DNA of 64,000 nucleotides from Omphiscola glabra (Eukaryota > Mollusca > Gastropoda > Lymnaeidae). Position numbers and translations under genes: made by a program. The notes below the pieces were generated by a model. It was not told the DNA's origin. It worked only from the letters and a program-made list of their open reading frames with translations, and did not search any database. Positions 49,783-60,965 of this stretch are shown piece after piece. The first letter of the stretch is position 1; each line of letters starts with the position of its first letter. The stretch is taken from positions 18,135,813-18,199,812 of the forward strand of contig OZ024807.1 in NCBI GenBank assembly GCA_964017045.1, in the 5' to 3' direction.

Positions 49783-51474
49783 TTTGGCTTATGGGACTAA
49801 AATATATATTTTAAAAAGTTGAGCGTCAATGAAAATGGAATAGTGTTAATTGAAAATCCACATTATTTTAACAAAGAATAATGTTGAATTATTTTAGAAA
49901 TGAAGCGGTTTAACACAAGTCAAGTATATGACGTATTAATGTACTGACTGGTAGCTAGATATTCGTTTTCAAAATGTGCTAGGTACTACCCTTGTCAGAT
50001 TCATGAAAGTGATTTTATAATAAGGCGCCTCGATTTTATTTTCATTTATTTTTTCTGACAAATAAATTGATTTTGTGTCTAATAAATTTTGATGAATTTG
50101 ATTGAATACCGTATCAAAACCGTGTAATTTAAAATCATAAATTTAAACACTTTGTTTTTACCTTTTAGTCTATTGAGATCTCGTAGTCATGTTTTTAAAT
50201 TAATAATATTTAAATATTTACTTTAGACTGGAGTTGTGACTATGTTTTTTTTCTTAGTTTATTTATCCATGCGGTAGAAACTAATTCATTAATGTTTACC
50301 ATAAGACTATGTGCTTACTATGTTACAAGAGGTCTGTGTTGTTTTAAACTTGGGGGTTTAGAGTGCCTCCATTTTTGTCTAGCTACAATTGTTTTTTTCC
50401 ATCTTTATCTGTCCCTATTCGTCGTTGTAGGTCCACTTTGACAGAACTTGACTTTTGGCCTTTAAGATAACCCAGAACTGCGGTATTAGGGAGTAGGGGT
50501 GGGTAAGTGGAATGGCTCGTAAGCAGTGGCGTACCTTTACTAAATACACCCCCCCCGTTGACTCTTTAAAGTGCAACCCTTTTAACACATATCAGTTTTA
50601 TATTATTTGTAAACCACAAAATTGCCGCTCGGGATCGTATCCCCCTTTACACCCCATGGGTACTCTCCGAATGTTGGTACATACATAAATGGCTGGTGCT
50701 CTCACGAGACCTTCTATAGCATTGTATCTCTTAATTTTTTAACTAGGGCATTTTCCACGTTTTATTTTATTTTTTTTAATTTTTGGATCACAATGAATCT
50801 CATGTTATGACGGTACTGCCCTAAATGACTAGAGCAATCTCTAATGAAGTTATATGGACTTAAATGAATGAAATGTTTTTGGAGTGAATACTTTTTAAAA
50901 TAAATATTCATTTGTATTTTTTTCAAGATGTATATCATACAGAGTAACACTACTTAGTATATTTTTTATAATGAAAATAAAATATCCTTATAAAAAAGCA
51001 ATATATTAAATTTGATGATTCATAAACATTGCTTATTGTATGATATAGTGTATTCTTTTTTTTTAGATTTCGTTTTCATTGCATTTTAATTTCACGATTT
51101 TTACTTAACCCCGATTTTGTGGTGAAGGAAGAAAGCTGTCTATTGAAGTAGAGGTAATTTTGTGTGTGTGTCATTTACTTTCAGACGGATATTTTCTTTG
51201 CCATTCCTCGTAATCTTTACACAAATAATAACATTTATCTAGATGTTATGCTAACACATTAATTGGAAATTTAATATGAGTATCATCGTGTTTGTGGTGT
51301 GAACATTACTTCGGACCTCAATGTAAGATAATCGGCAAATTTCTAACTTACAAAATGTTTAAAATTTTCCAAATACATCTACCACCAAAATGTGGGTGAT
51401 ATTTATAACAGATTTCATGGCTTTAACTTTAACAAGGGAGAATCTACGAAACATAAGGACTTATTTATGCATCA
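49783..51474. other. AT-rich intergenic stretch, no gene
   Basis: A partial CAGTGGCGTACC-type transposon end lies at 50525 and is followed by a poly-C run. Otherwise nothing is recognised. Confidence 0.4.
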
Positions 51475-51790
51475 TTTCCTTAACATGGGAATTTTAACTA
51501 AACCTCAGGACTTATTGATTTGTCCTGGCCTTAACAGGGGAATTTTAACTAAACCTCAGGACTTATTGATTTGTCCTGGCCTTAACAGGGGAATTTTAAC
51601 TAAACCTCAGGACTTATTGATGTGTCCTGGCCTTAACAGGGGAATTTTAACTAAACCTCAGGACTTATTGATTTGTCCTGGCCTTAACAGGGGAATTTTA
51701 ACTAAACCTCAGGACTTATTGATGTGTCCTGGCCTTAACAGGGGAATTTTAACTAAACATCAGAACTTATTGATGTGTCACGGCCTTCAC
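51475..51790 (+). repeat. 51-bp minisatellite, six copies, open in one frame
   Basis: The unit contains GGGAATTTTAACTAAACCTC and TTGTCCTGGCCTTAACAG. Copies are nearly identical apart from ATTTG/ATGTG. As 51 is divisible by three, a plus-strand frame (51392-51847, ATG start, 151 codons) crosses it as a 17-residue repeat GILTKPQDLLICPGLNR. Nothing resembling a known protein. Confidence 0.9.
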
Positions 51791-52540
51791 AGGCTAAACA
51801 TAGGGACTATTGATATATTGTATCTTGAAGTGAGGACACTGGCATAGCTCACTATGATGAGAGGTCTGATTTTAATCACGAACAAGGAAACCATTAGAGT
51901 TTGATATTGTATAACTGCCTTCAGTTAGAGTTTGATATTGTATAACTGCCTTCAGGCCGCGTAAAAACGATTTTCAAGACAAGATATTTATTTGCACTTT
52001 GATTGATTAACATATTTATGGTCTTGTTTTGTCATTCAAGCTGCAATATTTCATGATTTGGATAATTCTTTGATTGTGTTACAAGGAAATGAGAATCCCC
52101 GAGTCCTTGTCCTGCATGTTTAGTGTTCATTGTTTTCTTTCCTGATCGAAGTCCCCCCCCCCAACCCATTCTATTCCATGATTATATACTATATATAGGA
52201 ACTCAACAATGTAAAGACCTCGGGTCTGTAAGCTCTGCCTCTGCTGTTGATGTTATCTTCCAATAGTGACAGCACAATAAGTTAAATTTCTGTGAATGAC
52301 ACCTACTGCGTGGATATTTGTCGAGATCCTGCCCCCTCCCTCCCTCGAGACCCGGGACACCCACAAGGCCACATATTAAATCTCCTCATACTTTAATGAC
52401 CACCCTCATCTAGTACTTAAGACAAGAGTGGCCATTAACAGTTAGCAGCCTATTTCCTTAAGTGAGCCCATAAAAGTGTCCCACTGTCCGACCCAGTTTC
52501 CAAAATTTCTAGTGACAAACTATCTCTACAAAGGCAATCT
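51791..52540. other. intergenic, short direct duplication only
   Basis: TTAGAGTTTGATATTGTATA with TACTGCC-like ending is repeated in tandem at about 51895-51955 (two copies). No gene seen. Confidence 0.4.
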
Positions 52541-52542
52541 CT

Positions 52543-52632
52543 TTGTCTCTCTCTATGCCTGTCTCTCTCTGTCTGTCTCTCTCTGTCTTTCTCTCTCTCT
52601 CTCTCACACTCTCTCTCTCTCTCTTTTGTCTC
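52543..52632 (+). repeat. CT-rich microsatellite
   Basis: Interrupted CTCTCT/GTCTCT tract; its open frames on both strands are low-complexity artefacts. Confidence 0.9.
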
Positions 52633-53098
52633 CCCTTTCTCTCGTCTCTTTTTTCTCGGTTTCATATTAATAATGACACTAAACTTATTAAAACATAAAA
52701 GATTTTTGTCCTCAAGATATATGTTTTTCCCCCCTGAAAGGCATGTTATCCCCCCCACCACCACCAATAAAAAAGTATATAAAATAATTGCAATCCTTGC
52801 CTACGGGCTTTGCAAGTTATGAATTAATTGTGCATTTGAAAGATTAACTCCATGTACATAAAAAAAAATCATAGCCGTAAAGCAACGACTCCCTTGTAGT
52901 TTTATCTGGAGCATCGAGAATGCGAACACATTCAATTGTGTATTTTAATATAGTTTTAAGACGTGGCTACTGTTTATCATTTCTGTCGCTAAACGGTATA
53001 GAATTTGGTTTAAGAGACATCAGTAGGCTTATAGAATGGAATATATATTTTGATCTTTGCTTGTACATTGTTGATTATAGTATTTGTTCTTTCGAGAT

Positions 53099-53165
53099 TT
53101 TGTGTGTGTGTGTGTGGTTTGTTTGGTTTTTTTTTTGTTTTTTGTTTGGGGGGGGGGGGGGGGGG
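53099..53165 (+). repeat. GT microsatellite followed by poly-T and poly-G
   Basis: GT repeat at 53100-53116, T-rich spacer, then an unbroken run of 18 G to 53165. Confidence 0.9.
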
Positions 53166-53352
53166 TTGTTCACTGTGATAACTTTGAATAAACATACATA
53201 AATTGTTCATAAATGACTTGTTTTTTTTTCTTATTTGGTAACAACATCCTTACTTTTACACGCACGCAAACAAATTCTGCGATGTCTTTAATGTAGCTCC
53301 AGTCTTTTTTATTTTCCATTTTCATTCTGACAATAAAAAATACATTAGGACA

Positions 53353-53480
53353 GGGATTTCCAAATCGTGCGCTGCGGCTCCCTGGGGAGCCGTGATTTCC
53401 TCATTTGGGCGGTTTTAAGTAGTGAACCAACCCCCACCCACCAAAAATGGTGCACTTGTTAAAATGTGGCTAGGGTCGCC
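53353..53480. mobile_element. possible hAT-type end, unpaired
   Basis: CAGGGATTTCCAAATCGTGC followed by GGCTCCCTGGGGAGCC (a perfect short palindrome) resembles hAT miniature elements that begin CAGGGGTTCCCAAA. No second end was found nearby. Confidence 0.4.
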
Positions 53481-54334
53481 ATGGGGGAAGCTGGATGCAG
53501 GAAGGCACCATGAATCGTGTTAAAAGATATCTGAATTTTCAGGACATCAATGACAATGGCTACAGATTAATGGTGGGAGCAAACCGCTTTTATATTCAGA
53601 TAATAAAAGAGCGTGACAAAACTGATGTACATTCCCCTTCTTATAAGTAAACTTAATAAATAGCATTGATTGCTTTTTAAATTTCTAAACTTAAATACTA
53701 ATTTAGCTTTTACTTTTAACATTTAATAATTTTGTACTTTTTATTCATTCCAAAAACAAACTTTTATGAAATTTATAAAGTAGTAAAAACTCTACATTTA
53801 AAAATAATTTTAATAAGAATATGCCTTTTAATTAAATTGGTGTAGCAAAACTAAATAGCCAAATAGCATTTTTAATGCACTTATCACTGATCTAGATAAG
53901 AAATAAGCATATTAAATGCAAATAAAAATCTTCTGCTTAAGTAAATGGGCTACAATCTAGTGGATGATTTATTTATTTTTTTAAACTCTGTGTAGCCCAC
54001 TATGCACTATACATTCATTTTGCCCAGTGCAGCACAAGATAAGCCTCAGATTAATTTGATCAATAATTAACCTTCTTCGATACATTTATATCGATGGTAG
54101 GAAATTGAGTTCATGCATTTTTACTTGGATGACAATATCTTTCAATCCAATGACATTTTAGTTGTAAATAAAAAAGAAGCTATATTCTCATTTTACATAT
54201 GAACATATGTTAACCAATTAAGAAAATCAATGACTTTAACAAAACATAAAAATATTTTCATAATTATCCCCAGGGATATAAAAACCCAATCACTTTACAC
54301 AAGTGAAAATTTAATTTTAAAAATAGAGATTTTA
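53481..54334. other. AT-rich intergenic, no gene
   Basis: No coding exon, repeat unit or transposon end was recognised. Confidence 0.4.
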
Positions 54335-55322
54335 TTAGATAGAGAGATAGAAAGACAGACAGGCAGATATATACACAGATAGATGATAGATAGATAGAGA
54401 TGTAGATAAAAGATAGCTAGACGGATGGATGGATGGATGAAAGGATGGATGGAAGGGTGGGTAGATAGGTAGGTAGAAAGGTAGGTAGGCAGGTAGGTTG
54501 GTAGGTAGGTAAGTAGGTAGATAGATATGTAGGTAGGTAGTTAGGGAGATAGTTAGATAGATAGATAGATGGGTAGATAGATACAGACCTGTTTACTCTT
54601 ACGATTTTGGCGTACAATGTACGATTTTGATGTGTATACATTATATATACAGAATGTTTTTTTTTTTACTATTAAGATAATGTATTGAACGATTTTGCGA
54701 TGAAATTGTACGATTTTAAGATTTTGAGGGTAAACAGGTTTGTAGATAGTAGCTGGATTGGTAGATAGTTAGGTAGATAGGTAGGTAGGTAGGTAGGTGG
54801 GCAGGTAGGCAGGTAGGTAGGTAGGCAGGCAGGCATGTAGATGGTAAATAGGTAGATAGGTAGATGATAGATAATAGTTAGATAGATAGATAAAAAGACA
54901 GACAGACAGACAGGCAGTCAGACAGACAGAGAGACAGAAGGAGAGACAGAAAGAGAGACAAACCGACAGACAGAGATGTAGACAGAGAGACAGACAGAGA
55001 GACAGACAGACAGAGCGATAGACAGAGAGACAGACATAATGACAGAGAGATAGACAGAGAGACAGAGACTGACAGTGAGGCAGACTGAGAGACAGCTTGA
55101 GAGACAAACAAAGAGACAGCGAGACAGACAGACATATAGTCCGGCGGAGAAACAGAGAGACAGACAGAGAGAAAGAGAGACAGACAGAGAGAAAGATAGA
55201 TAAACAGAGAGACAGACATAGAGACATAGAGACAGGCAGAGACAGAGAGACAGTCAGAGAGACAGACAGATAGGGAGACAGACAGAATGACAGAGAGACA
55301 GACAGTCAGACAGACAGACAGA
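54335..55322 (+). repeat. large compound tetranucleotide arrays (GATA, GGTA, GACA)
   Basis: 54335-54583 and 54743-55322 consist of runs of GATA, GGTA/GGAT and GACA/GAGACAGA with many interruptions. A transposon-like segment separates the two parts. The long minus-strand frames rich in Cys-Leu-Ser come from this repeat. Confidence 0.95.
54584..54742. mobile_element. 159-bp miniature element inside the tetranucleotide array
   Basis: It starts CAGACCTGTTTACTCTTACG and ends GAGGGTAAACAGGTTTG, an inverted repeat of about 13 bp with further similarity inward (ACGATTTT repeated). Flanked on both sides by GATA repeats, so a target duplication cannot be read. Confidence 0.65.
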
Positions 55323-55499
55323 TCATCCTTGAATAATTGCAAAAAAGTTATCTTAATTCGGTAAACTATATCTATACATATATAAGTATATCCCGTATGT
55401 GCTTCTATACCATCAATCCAAAGTGATGAAAATTGTGTGAATTGTAAAAAAAAATGCAAATGTTTCTGAATTATTACACACATTTTACAATATTCCGTT

Positions 55500-55800
55500 T
55501 TGGGACCGTGGACCTAAATTCTTATTTTCTTATATGAGCTATACAAATATAATTTTAATCAGTGCTATTGCAAGGGTGGCTAGAAATCAATCAAATACAA
55601 ACGACATTTCAGTTTGTGTGTGACATAAGTACAACCATTTTAAAATTTTACGTTTGGGGCCGCGGGCCTTATTTTAAAAATAATAAATATTTGAGCTATC
55701 TAAATATAATTTAAAACAGAGCTACTGCGTGGGTGGATCAATCGCTACAAGTGTGTGGACTAAATTTTGAAAATACACGTTTCTCACGTGGACAGCTATG
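55500..55800 (+). repeat. diverged tandem duplication, period about 155 bp
   Basis: GGGACCGTGGACCT (about 55502) and GGGGCCGCGGGCCTT (about 55656) start two related segments that share GAGCTAT, AAATATAATTTTAA and GGGTGG in the same order. Confidence 0.5.
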
Positions 55801-55989
55801 TGTTGCCTGCTCACGCGTTGAAAAAACTTCTAATTTATTTGTGTACGCACTAGACGGAAAAAAACAAAAAAATATTTTCTATTTAAAAATTACATTAAAA
55901 CTTAATTAAAACACAAACACTTTTTTCATTGCTAGTACGATATAGTGAAACAAAATAATGCGTTCAAAAAGAAATTTAACGCAAAAAGA

Positions 55990-56065
55990 CTCGACCAAAT
56001 TTACTTTCGATCAAATTTCCGTCGATCAATTTTCCGTCGACGAAATTTCTTTCCATCAAATTTCA
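55990..56065 (-). repeat. inverted copy of the 16-bp GTCGAACGGA repeat
   Basis: TCGACCAAATTTACTT, TCGATCAAATTTCCG and TCGATCAATTTTCCG follow each other with 15-16-bp spacing. This is the reverse complement of the units at 35429-35526. Confidence 0.7.
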
Positions 56066-56474
56066 GGATACGAATAGCAAGCTTTGACAGAACAGAAAAC
56101 AACATTACACTAGTCTGTAATAAAAGGTAAAGACGAGAAAGCTACAGCGGTCAGCCTCGTGTGATTATTAGTTATTTACAAAGCTCACTGTTTAACTCCA
56201 AAAATAGTTCAGTCGTCAATGGTGTTGACCCCCCCTCCCCCGTTAGAGGGCAGGGGGGGCAACAATGTCTCTTGACAAAATGTGCTACTTACGCTGCACA
56301 AAGACTGTTCATTGTAACCCCGTAACAATGGGTTTCATTGATAGATTTTAACCTTGAACTTTAAACTTTTAATAGTTGCTCATGCCCCCCTCCCACCCTA
56401 CTTTACTCAAACAAAATTTCATACAACTATACCTTGAACCAAATAAGAAAAGTAATTGATATTAATATATATAT
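56066..56474. other. intergenic, no gene
   Basis: Contains poly-C/poly-G runs around 56230-56260 in inverted arrangement (CCCCCCTCCCCC and GGGCAGGGGGGGC), possibly a small hairpin. Confidence 0.4.
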
Positions 56475-56605
56475 ATTGGATAAGACTCGTTAACCTTGGA
56501 CGGCAACTCATCTAAGAGAAGGAAACACTGAATATAAACCCGGAGATTGAGTTCCAAAAGGCGGATAACATAGCAACTTCCACACCATCGTCACGGATGC
56601 CAGCA
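56475..56605 (+). mobile_element. second copy of the SINE body
   Basis: TCGTTAACCTTGGACGGCAA and CATCTAAGAGAAGGAAA match the SINE in TMEM192 intron 2 (about 10484-10540) with few changes. The tRNA-like head is missing, so the copy is 5'-truncated. Confidence 0.6.
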
Positions 56606-57286
56606 CACACACAAAAAATATATGTGTGTGTGTGTGTGTGTCAATTATTCTTTCCCAGAAATTCTGTAATCAAGAAATGAAAAAGGAATTAAACGTATCG
56701 ACTTATAAACATCACATTTGTTAACCCCCGCCCCCCCCCCCACCCCCCCCCCCCACCTCAAACACACACACCCGACCTTTCATTGTTTTCCCAAATGGTT
56801 AGCATTAAATAACTTGTCATTGCGTGACAAAGAAGTTGTACTATGAAGTATGGACAAAACTTGCCGGGAGAGCTTACGAATGGAGAATCATGTCCTGGCC
56901 AGCCTCTGGATATGCCCACATCTTATCCGCCCTAATAAGAGTTCATTTTTTTATGTAATAGGAACTGTGCATGTCTTACAGAAAATCTCAAAATTAAAAA
57001 GGTACACTAAAGAAATAGGAGAATGAATTGCTTGTAACGTTTAAAGCCATAACCAATTGTCGTAAAATTACAAAGTAACCTTTTACCATGTTAAATCTAT
57101 CTCATAGTTTATAATAGGCACATGTATGTAATTCAAATAGAGAATAAGCTTGCTACAACAGAGAACGGTCATAAAAACAATGCAAAACCGACAATAATTG
57201 TTGTAAAAATATTATTTTTTTTATAACAAAAAACTAGCTCGCACTCTCCTCTTGACCACCTGTTAAATTCGTGCCATAATTAATTG
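56606..57286. other. intergenic with a GT tract and poly-C run
   Basis: GT repeat about 56622-56641 and a long poly-C run at 56727-56757. No gene seen. Confidence 0.45.
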
Positions 57287-57416
57287 ACATCCCCTGTGTT
57301 GACATCCACTGTGTCGACATCCCCTGTGTCGACATCCCCTGTGTTGACATCCACTGTGTTGACATCCACTGTGTTGACATCCACTGTGTTGACATCCACT
57401 GTGTTGACATCCACTA
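57287..57416 (+). repeat. 15-bp minisatellite, about nine copies
   Basis: The unit GTTGACATCCACTGT is repeated with C/A and T/C variants. The period is divisible by three, so both strands stay open over it (a VDVNT-type repeat); not thought to be coding. Confidence 0.9.
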
Positions 57417-57556
57417 CCGTATTTTCTGAAATGAATACAAGACGCCTCCTTCTAAAACTCAAAGCTTTAGTTTTTTAAAAAATACATCAAATAAATTATA
57501 ATTTCAATTCTTTAAAAATATAATGTAAAAAAAAAACGTAAACACAATATCCTATC

Positions 57557-57732
57557 CAAGGCCTGCACAACATGCGCATGCAGCCCGCAAACACCTTTGT
57601 GGCCCGCGAAATAATGGAATATTCTTTATTACTATTATTTGCGCTTCACCCCTGTCCTATTATCTATCGGCCCGCACACGTTTTTCATTAAGTATTACGG
57701 CCCGCCCTTACATTTTGTGTTGTGCAGTCCTG
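57557..57732. mobile_element. hAT-type miniature element, about 175 bp
   Basis: The left end AAGGCCTGCACAACATG and the right end TGTTGTGCAGTCCTG are inverted repeats. Target copies TCCTATCC (57550-57557) and CCCTATCC (57733-57740) differ by one base. The interior contains several GGCCCGC words. Confidence 0.7.
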
Positions 57733-57764
57733 CCCTATCCACCTCTTAGCTTAGAATTGTTTAA

Positions 57765-58196
57765 TTGTCAGGCTCACCAAAACACTTCTTAGAAAGATTA
57801 CAAAAGGTTCAAAACTCAGCTGCTAGGCTAGTTTTAAAGGCAAAAAAACGTGATCACGTCACACCACTACTTCATTCACTTCATTGGCTCCCTGTACAAG
57901 CACGGATTGATTATAAACTCTCTGTTCTGTGCCACCACTTTTTCTCGAATTCCTGCCCTTCATATCTAACCGAAATTCTCTCTGTCTATTCACCCCTTCG
58001 ACAGCTTCGCTCCTCCGCAGACGATCGTATTCTTTCTGTCCCTAAGACTCGCACAAAAACATACGGTGAAACTTTCTCTTACTGTGCCCCCAAACAATGG
58101 AATTCTCTTCCACTACACATCAGAAATATATCAACCATCACAGCCTTCAAAACTGCACTCAAAACACACCTCTTTAAACTTTACTATCCTGACTGA
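57765..58196 (+). pseudogene. C-terminal end of an L2/CR1-group LINE ORF2 (5'-truncated)
   Basis: An open frame without an ATG start (TTG at its left limit) encodes LQKVQNSAARLVLKAKK, HVTPLLHSLHWLPVQARIDY, KTRTKTYGETFSYCAPKQWN and THLFKLYY. This is the conserved region after the reverse transcriptase domain in L2-type LINEs. The reverse transcriptase and endonuclease are missing. The surviving 144 codons contain no stop, so the insertion is fairly young. Confidence 0.85.
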
Positions 58197-58389
58197 TTCC
58201 CCCTCTGAAATTTAAACGATGCTGCTGAGTGCCGTCCATGGCTTCACATGTAAATTGTTATGGAATGGTTGGTTTTTAATTTAAATTTTTAAGTTCATTT
58301 TAATTTGCATGTACAGCGTGGTGAGCCCAGCCCTAGGCTGGGGTACCACGCTATAGAAAACTACCCATAATAATAATAATAATAATAAG
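58197..58389 (+). mobile_element. LINE 3' tail: terminal hairpin and ATA microsatellite end
   Basis: Non-coding tail of the same LINE. A perfect two-part stem is present: GCGTGGT (58316-58322) pairs with ACCACGC (58345-58351), and inside it CCCAGCC (58326-58332) pairs with GGCTGGG (58336-58342) around CTA. The copy ends in (ATA)n at about 58370-58389. Such tails are known as recognition signals for the LINE reverse transcriptase in the L2/CR1 group. Confidence 0.8.
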
Positions 58390-58458
58390 TTTGCCGGAAA
58401 TTTGTCGTCGACAGGATATTGTGTTTACGTTTTTTTTTAAATTATATTTTTAAAGAAA

Positions 58459-58517
58459 TGTCGTCGACAGAAAATTGATCGACGGAATTTTGGTCGAACG
58501 GCATTTTGGTCGAAATT
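58459..58517 (+). repeat. third copy of the 16-bp GTCGAACGGA repeat
   Basis: GATCGACGGAATTTTG and GTCGAACGGCATTTTG stand 16 bp apart, preceded by GTCGTCGACAGAAAATT. It lies just downstream of the LINE tail. Confidence 0.7.
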
Positions 58518-58716
58518 TTTTTTCAGTTCAAACTATCAAATTTTCGTCAACTATACTATATAGTAAAACAAAATATAAGCTTTTTCTCTATTTGAATTAC
58601 GGACAACAAGCTATGATCAATTTTAAAAAAGCAAAAAAAAACACAACAAATTCCTTCAAAAATGACTTACTTTAATTTAAGTTCTTTAATGGCAATATTT
58701 TTTTAAGGTTGTGGGG

Positions 58717-58750
<34 letters not shown>

Positions 58751-60215
58751 CTTTGTTTGATAGGTGTATTTACTCCTACCTGGAGTCGCCGAAACTAATC
58801 CAAAGTTAAAATGAGTTTCGGCCAAAACTGAATCAGAAACAACAAGTTTAACGAGACTTTCGACTGGCACCAGTAACTAGGTATCTCGCAGCTCGTTAGC
58901 GCACACTTTATTAAACTTAATTAAAGGTTCATTGTGCTTTGACTTTAAATTTGTGTCCATACAAGTAACTAATTTGGTGTGATATCTTAATATTTTATTC
59001 CTTTGACAATTGCAGCATTTATGAGCATGATAACGATGAACGTCAATGAATGAATTAATTCAATGAAGCTAGGATGCCCTTATTTTTTATTAAAACAAAT
59101 TTTAACCAGAAGTAAAGATGGAAATGACACCAGGCTTATTTTCACCAGAAAAAAAGAAGATATTTTTAGATATAAAAAATACAGCGGTGCATTTTTTCGC
59201 ATAATTCAATTTAATTTTGCACCATTCTACTGTTATTCGGAGAGCAACCGTTTTATGTGTCTCTTGACCTTTTTGTCGTTATACTAAACACATACAATAT
59301 TTAAAGTTGTTACTGAATGGTAATGTGGCTTTTAAATTTTAATTATTTCGTTAAAGTAGGCCTACTTCATTAATTAATAAAACTCTTTTGAAAATATCTA
59401 TATAAAAACGCTGACCGTCACAAAAAGCAAATATAATATTTACCTTTAGAAAATATTTTCAATTCTAATTCTGACCAGATGCGGAAAGAGAAAAAAAAGT
59501 ACTGGTTTGTTTAAAAAGAGAATAGATCTGTATTTAATGTTTATTTTTTAAAAATAAATTTTGTCAGTTAAAAAAATTATACTAACTATATTTTAAGGCA
59601 CGTCGATATTATTCAAATAACAACCAAGAGCCATGTCACGGCACTATTTTTCGACATATATGTCTACATAATAATGTATATTTGAAGATTCTAATTTAAA
59701 TATAAATGTCCTTGATAAATGGGGGGGGGGGGGGGGGGGGAATTTAACGACAGTGCTGACACACATAAAGCTTCAAAAAGGAAATACAATTTTTGGGGTC
59801 TTGATTTAAAATAAAAGTTAAATAATAATAATAATAATAGAATGATAGAAATGCTTAAATCTTTGTTCATTTCTTTCATTTTAAGTGTAGCGAGGATTTA
59901 CATAAACTATGTTGCTTTTTTAATACTGATGAAGGCATTATCAGCCGAAATGTTTACATTATATTGTTTTACTCCCACAAATTTTGTGTCTTATTAATCT
60001 ACTTAAAAGCTTTAACGCAGTCCAACCCTCTTATAATTAGTTAAAAACTTTGGAAATGGCAAATGCTGAATGCAGTGAGCACGATAGTTTTTGCAACTCA
60101 TTGACAATTGACGAAACTTCTCGTTTTTTAAATCTGTATTGACTTGAAAATTAGTACATTTGTATTAGGTAATTTCATTTTGCATATCGGTATTTGGAGG
60201 AACCATAATTTCAAA
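58518..60215. other. AT-rich intergenic stretch and GTF2H5 upstream region
   Basis: A poly-A run of about 30 bases ends near 58748, a G-run lies at about 59720-59740, and a short ATA tract at 59822-59840. No gene was recognised before the GTF2H5 start. Confidence 0.4.
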
Positions 60216-60323
60216 ATGGTGAACGTAACAAAAGGTGTTCTTGTAGAATGTGATCCAGCGATGAAACAATTTCTCTTGCACTTAGATGAAAAGAATGAAT
60301 TTGGGAGAAAATTTGTACTTCAG
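60216..60323 (+). CDS. GTF2H5: GTF2H5 (TFIIH subunit TTDA/Tfb5), first coding exon, partial gene
   Basis: ATG at 60216 opens 36 codons: [20 protein letters not shown], then [16 protein letters not shown], directly followed by a GTATTA donor at 60324. Human GTF2H5 (71 residues) starts almost identically ([20 protein letters not shown]) and is interrupted at the same glutamine. GTF2H5 is the smallest core subunit of TFIIH; it stabilises the complex and helps XPB in nucleotide excision repair. The frame is open upstream to a TTG at 60144, but conservation fixes the start at 60216. The second exon, expected to encode about 35 residues, was not found up to 64000, so the intron exceeds 3.6 kb or the exon escaped notice. 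Confidence 0.93.
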
Positions 60324-60603
60324 GTATTAATTTAAAATTAAGGCTTAAATAATAGGTTAATAAAGAATTATCTTAAAAGCAGATATACTATCCCCTTTGC
60401 GTAGTTGCGGCTTGCCCCTTGGCCGCTCTACGCCTTGCTTTTTTTTTTTACGCCTGCCTTACTTACGCAGCCTTAAAGTAAAGATAATGCCTAATGAGAA
60501 AGTAGGTAATCCCTTATTTTGACGCATTTTATTATTTCTACAGAAATAAAATAAAAAATCAATTTTTACCTCATGGAACTAAATTAAAACACTTCAGTGG
60601 CGA

Positions 60604-60636
60604 CCGGACGAATGAGTTCTCGAGATATTCGTCCGG
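60604..60636 (+). repeat. perfect 10-bp hairpin in GTF2H5 intron 1
   Basis: CCGGACGAAT (60604-60613) and ATTCGTCCGG (60627-60636) are perfect inverted repeats with a 13-base loop containing TCTCGAGA. GC content is much higher than in the surroundings. Role unknown. Confidence 0.75.
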
Positions 60637-60965
60637 CGGCCAGGTCACATGACCGCCATAACAAAGGTGGGCGAGATATCTGTCCATCAGCCTTGTATTG
60701 TGTCGGCTAATAGTCGATCATAAAACTGGCGTCGAGGATGCATGGGGGCGACGAGTATTATTGAGTATACATTTCATATCAAGAAATAAGTGGGGGAAGG
60801 GGGTAGCAATGCATAATAAAAGTAAAAAACACTGAGAGTGAGAGAGAAAGGATACAAATGATAGTGAGGGTGATTAATAATTAAGGCGGGAAGGTTGAAA
60901 GCTCACAAAGAAATAAACTGGTTCATTGTATTTTAATTATATATATATGCTTCAATTACATTTTA

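Noticed and set aside
54769..55483. Two long minus-strand frames rich in Cys, Leu and Ser
   Set aside because: They are translations of GACA/GGTA microsatellite repeats.
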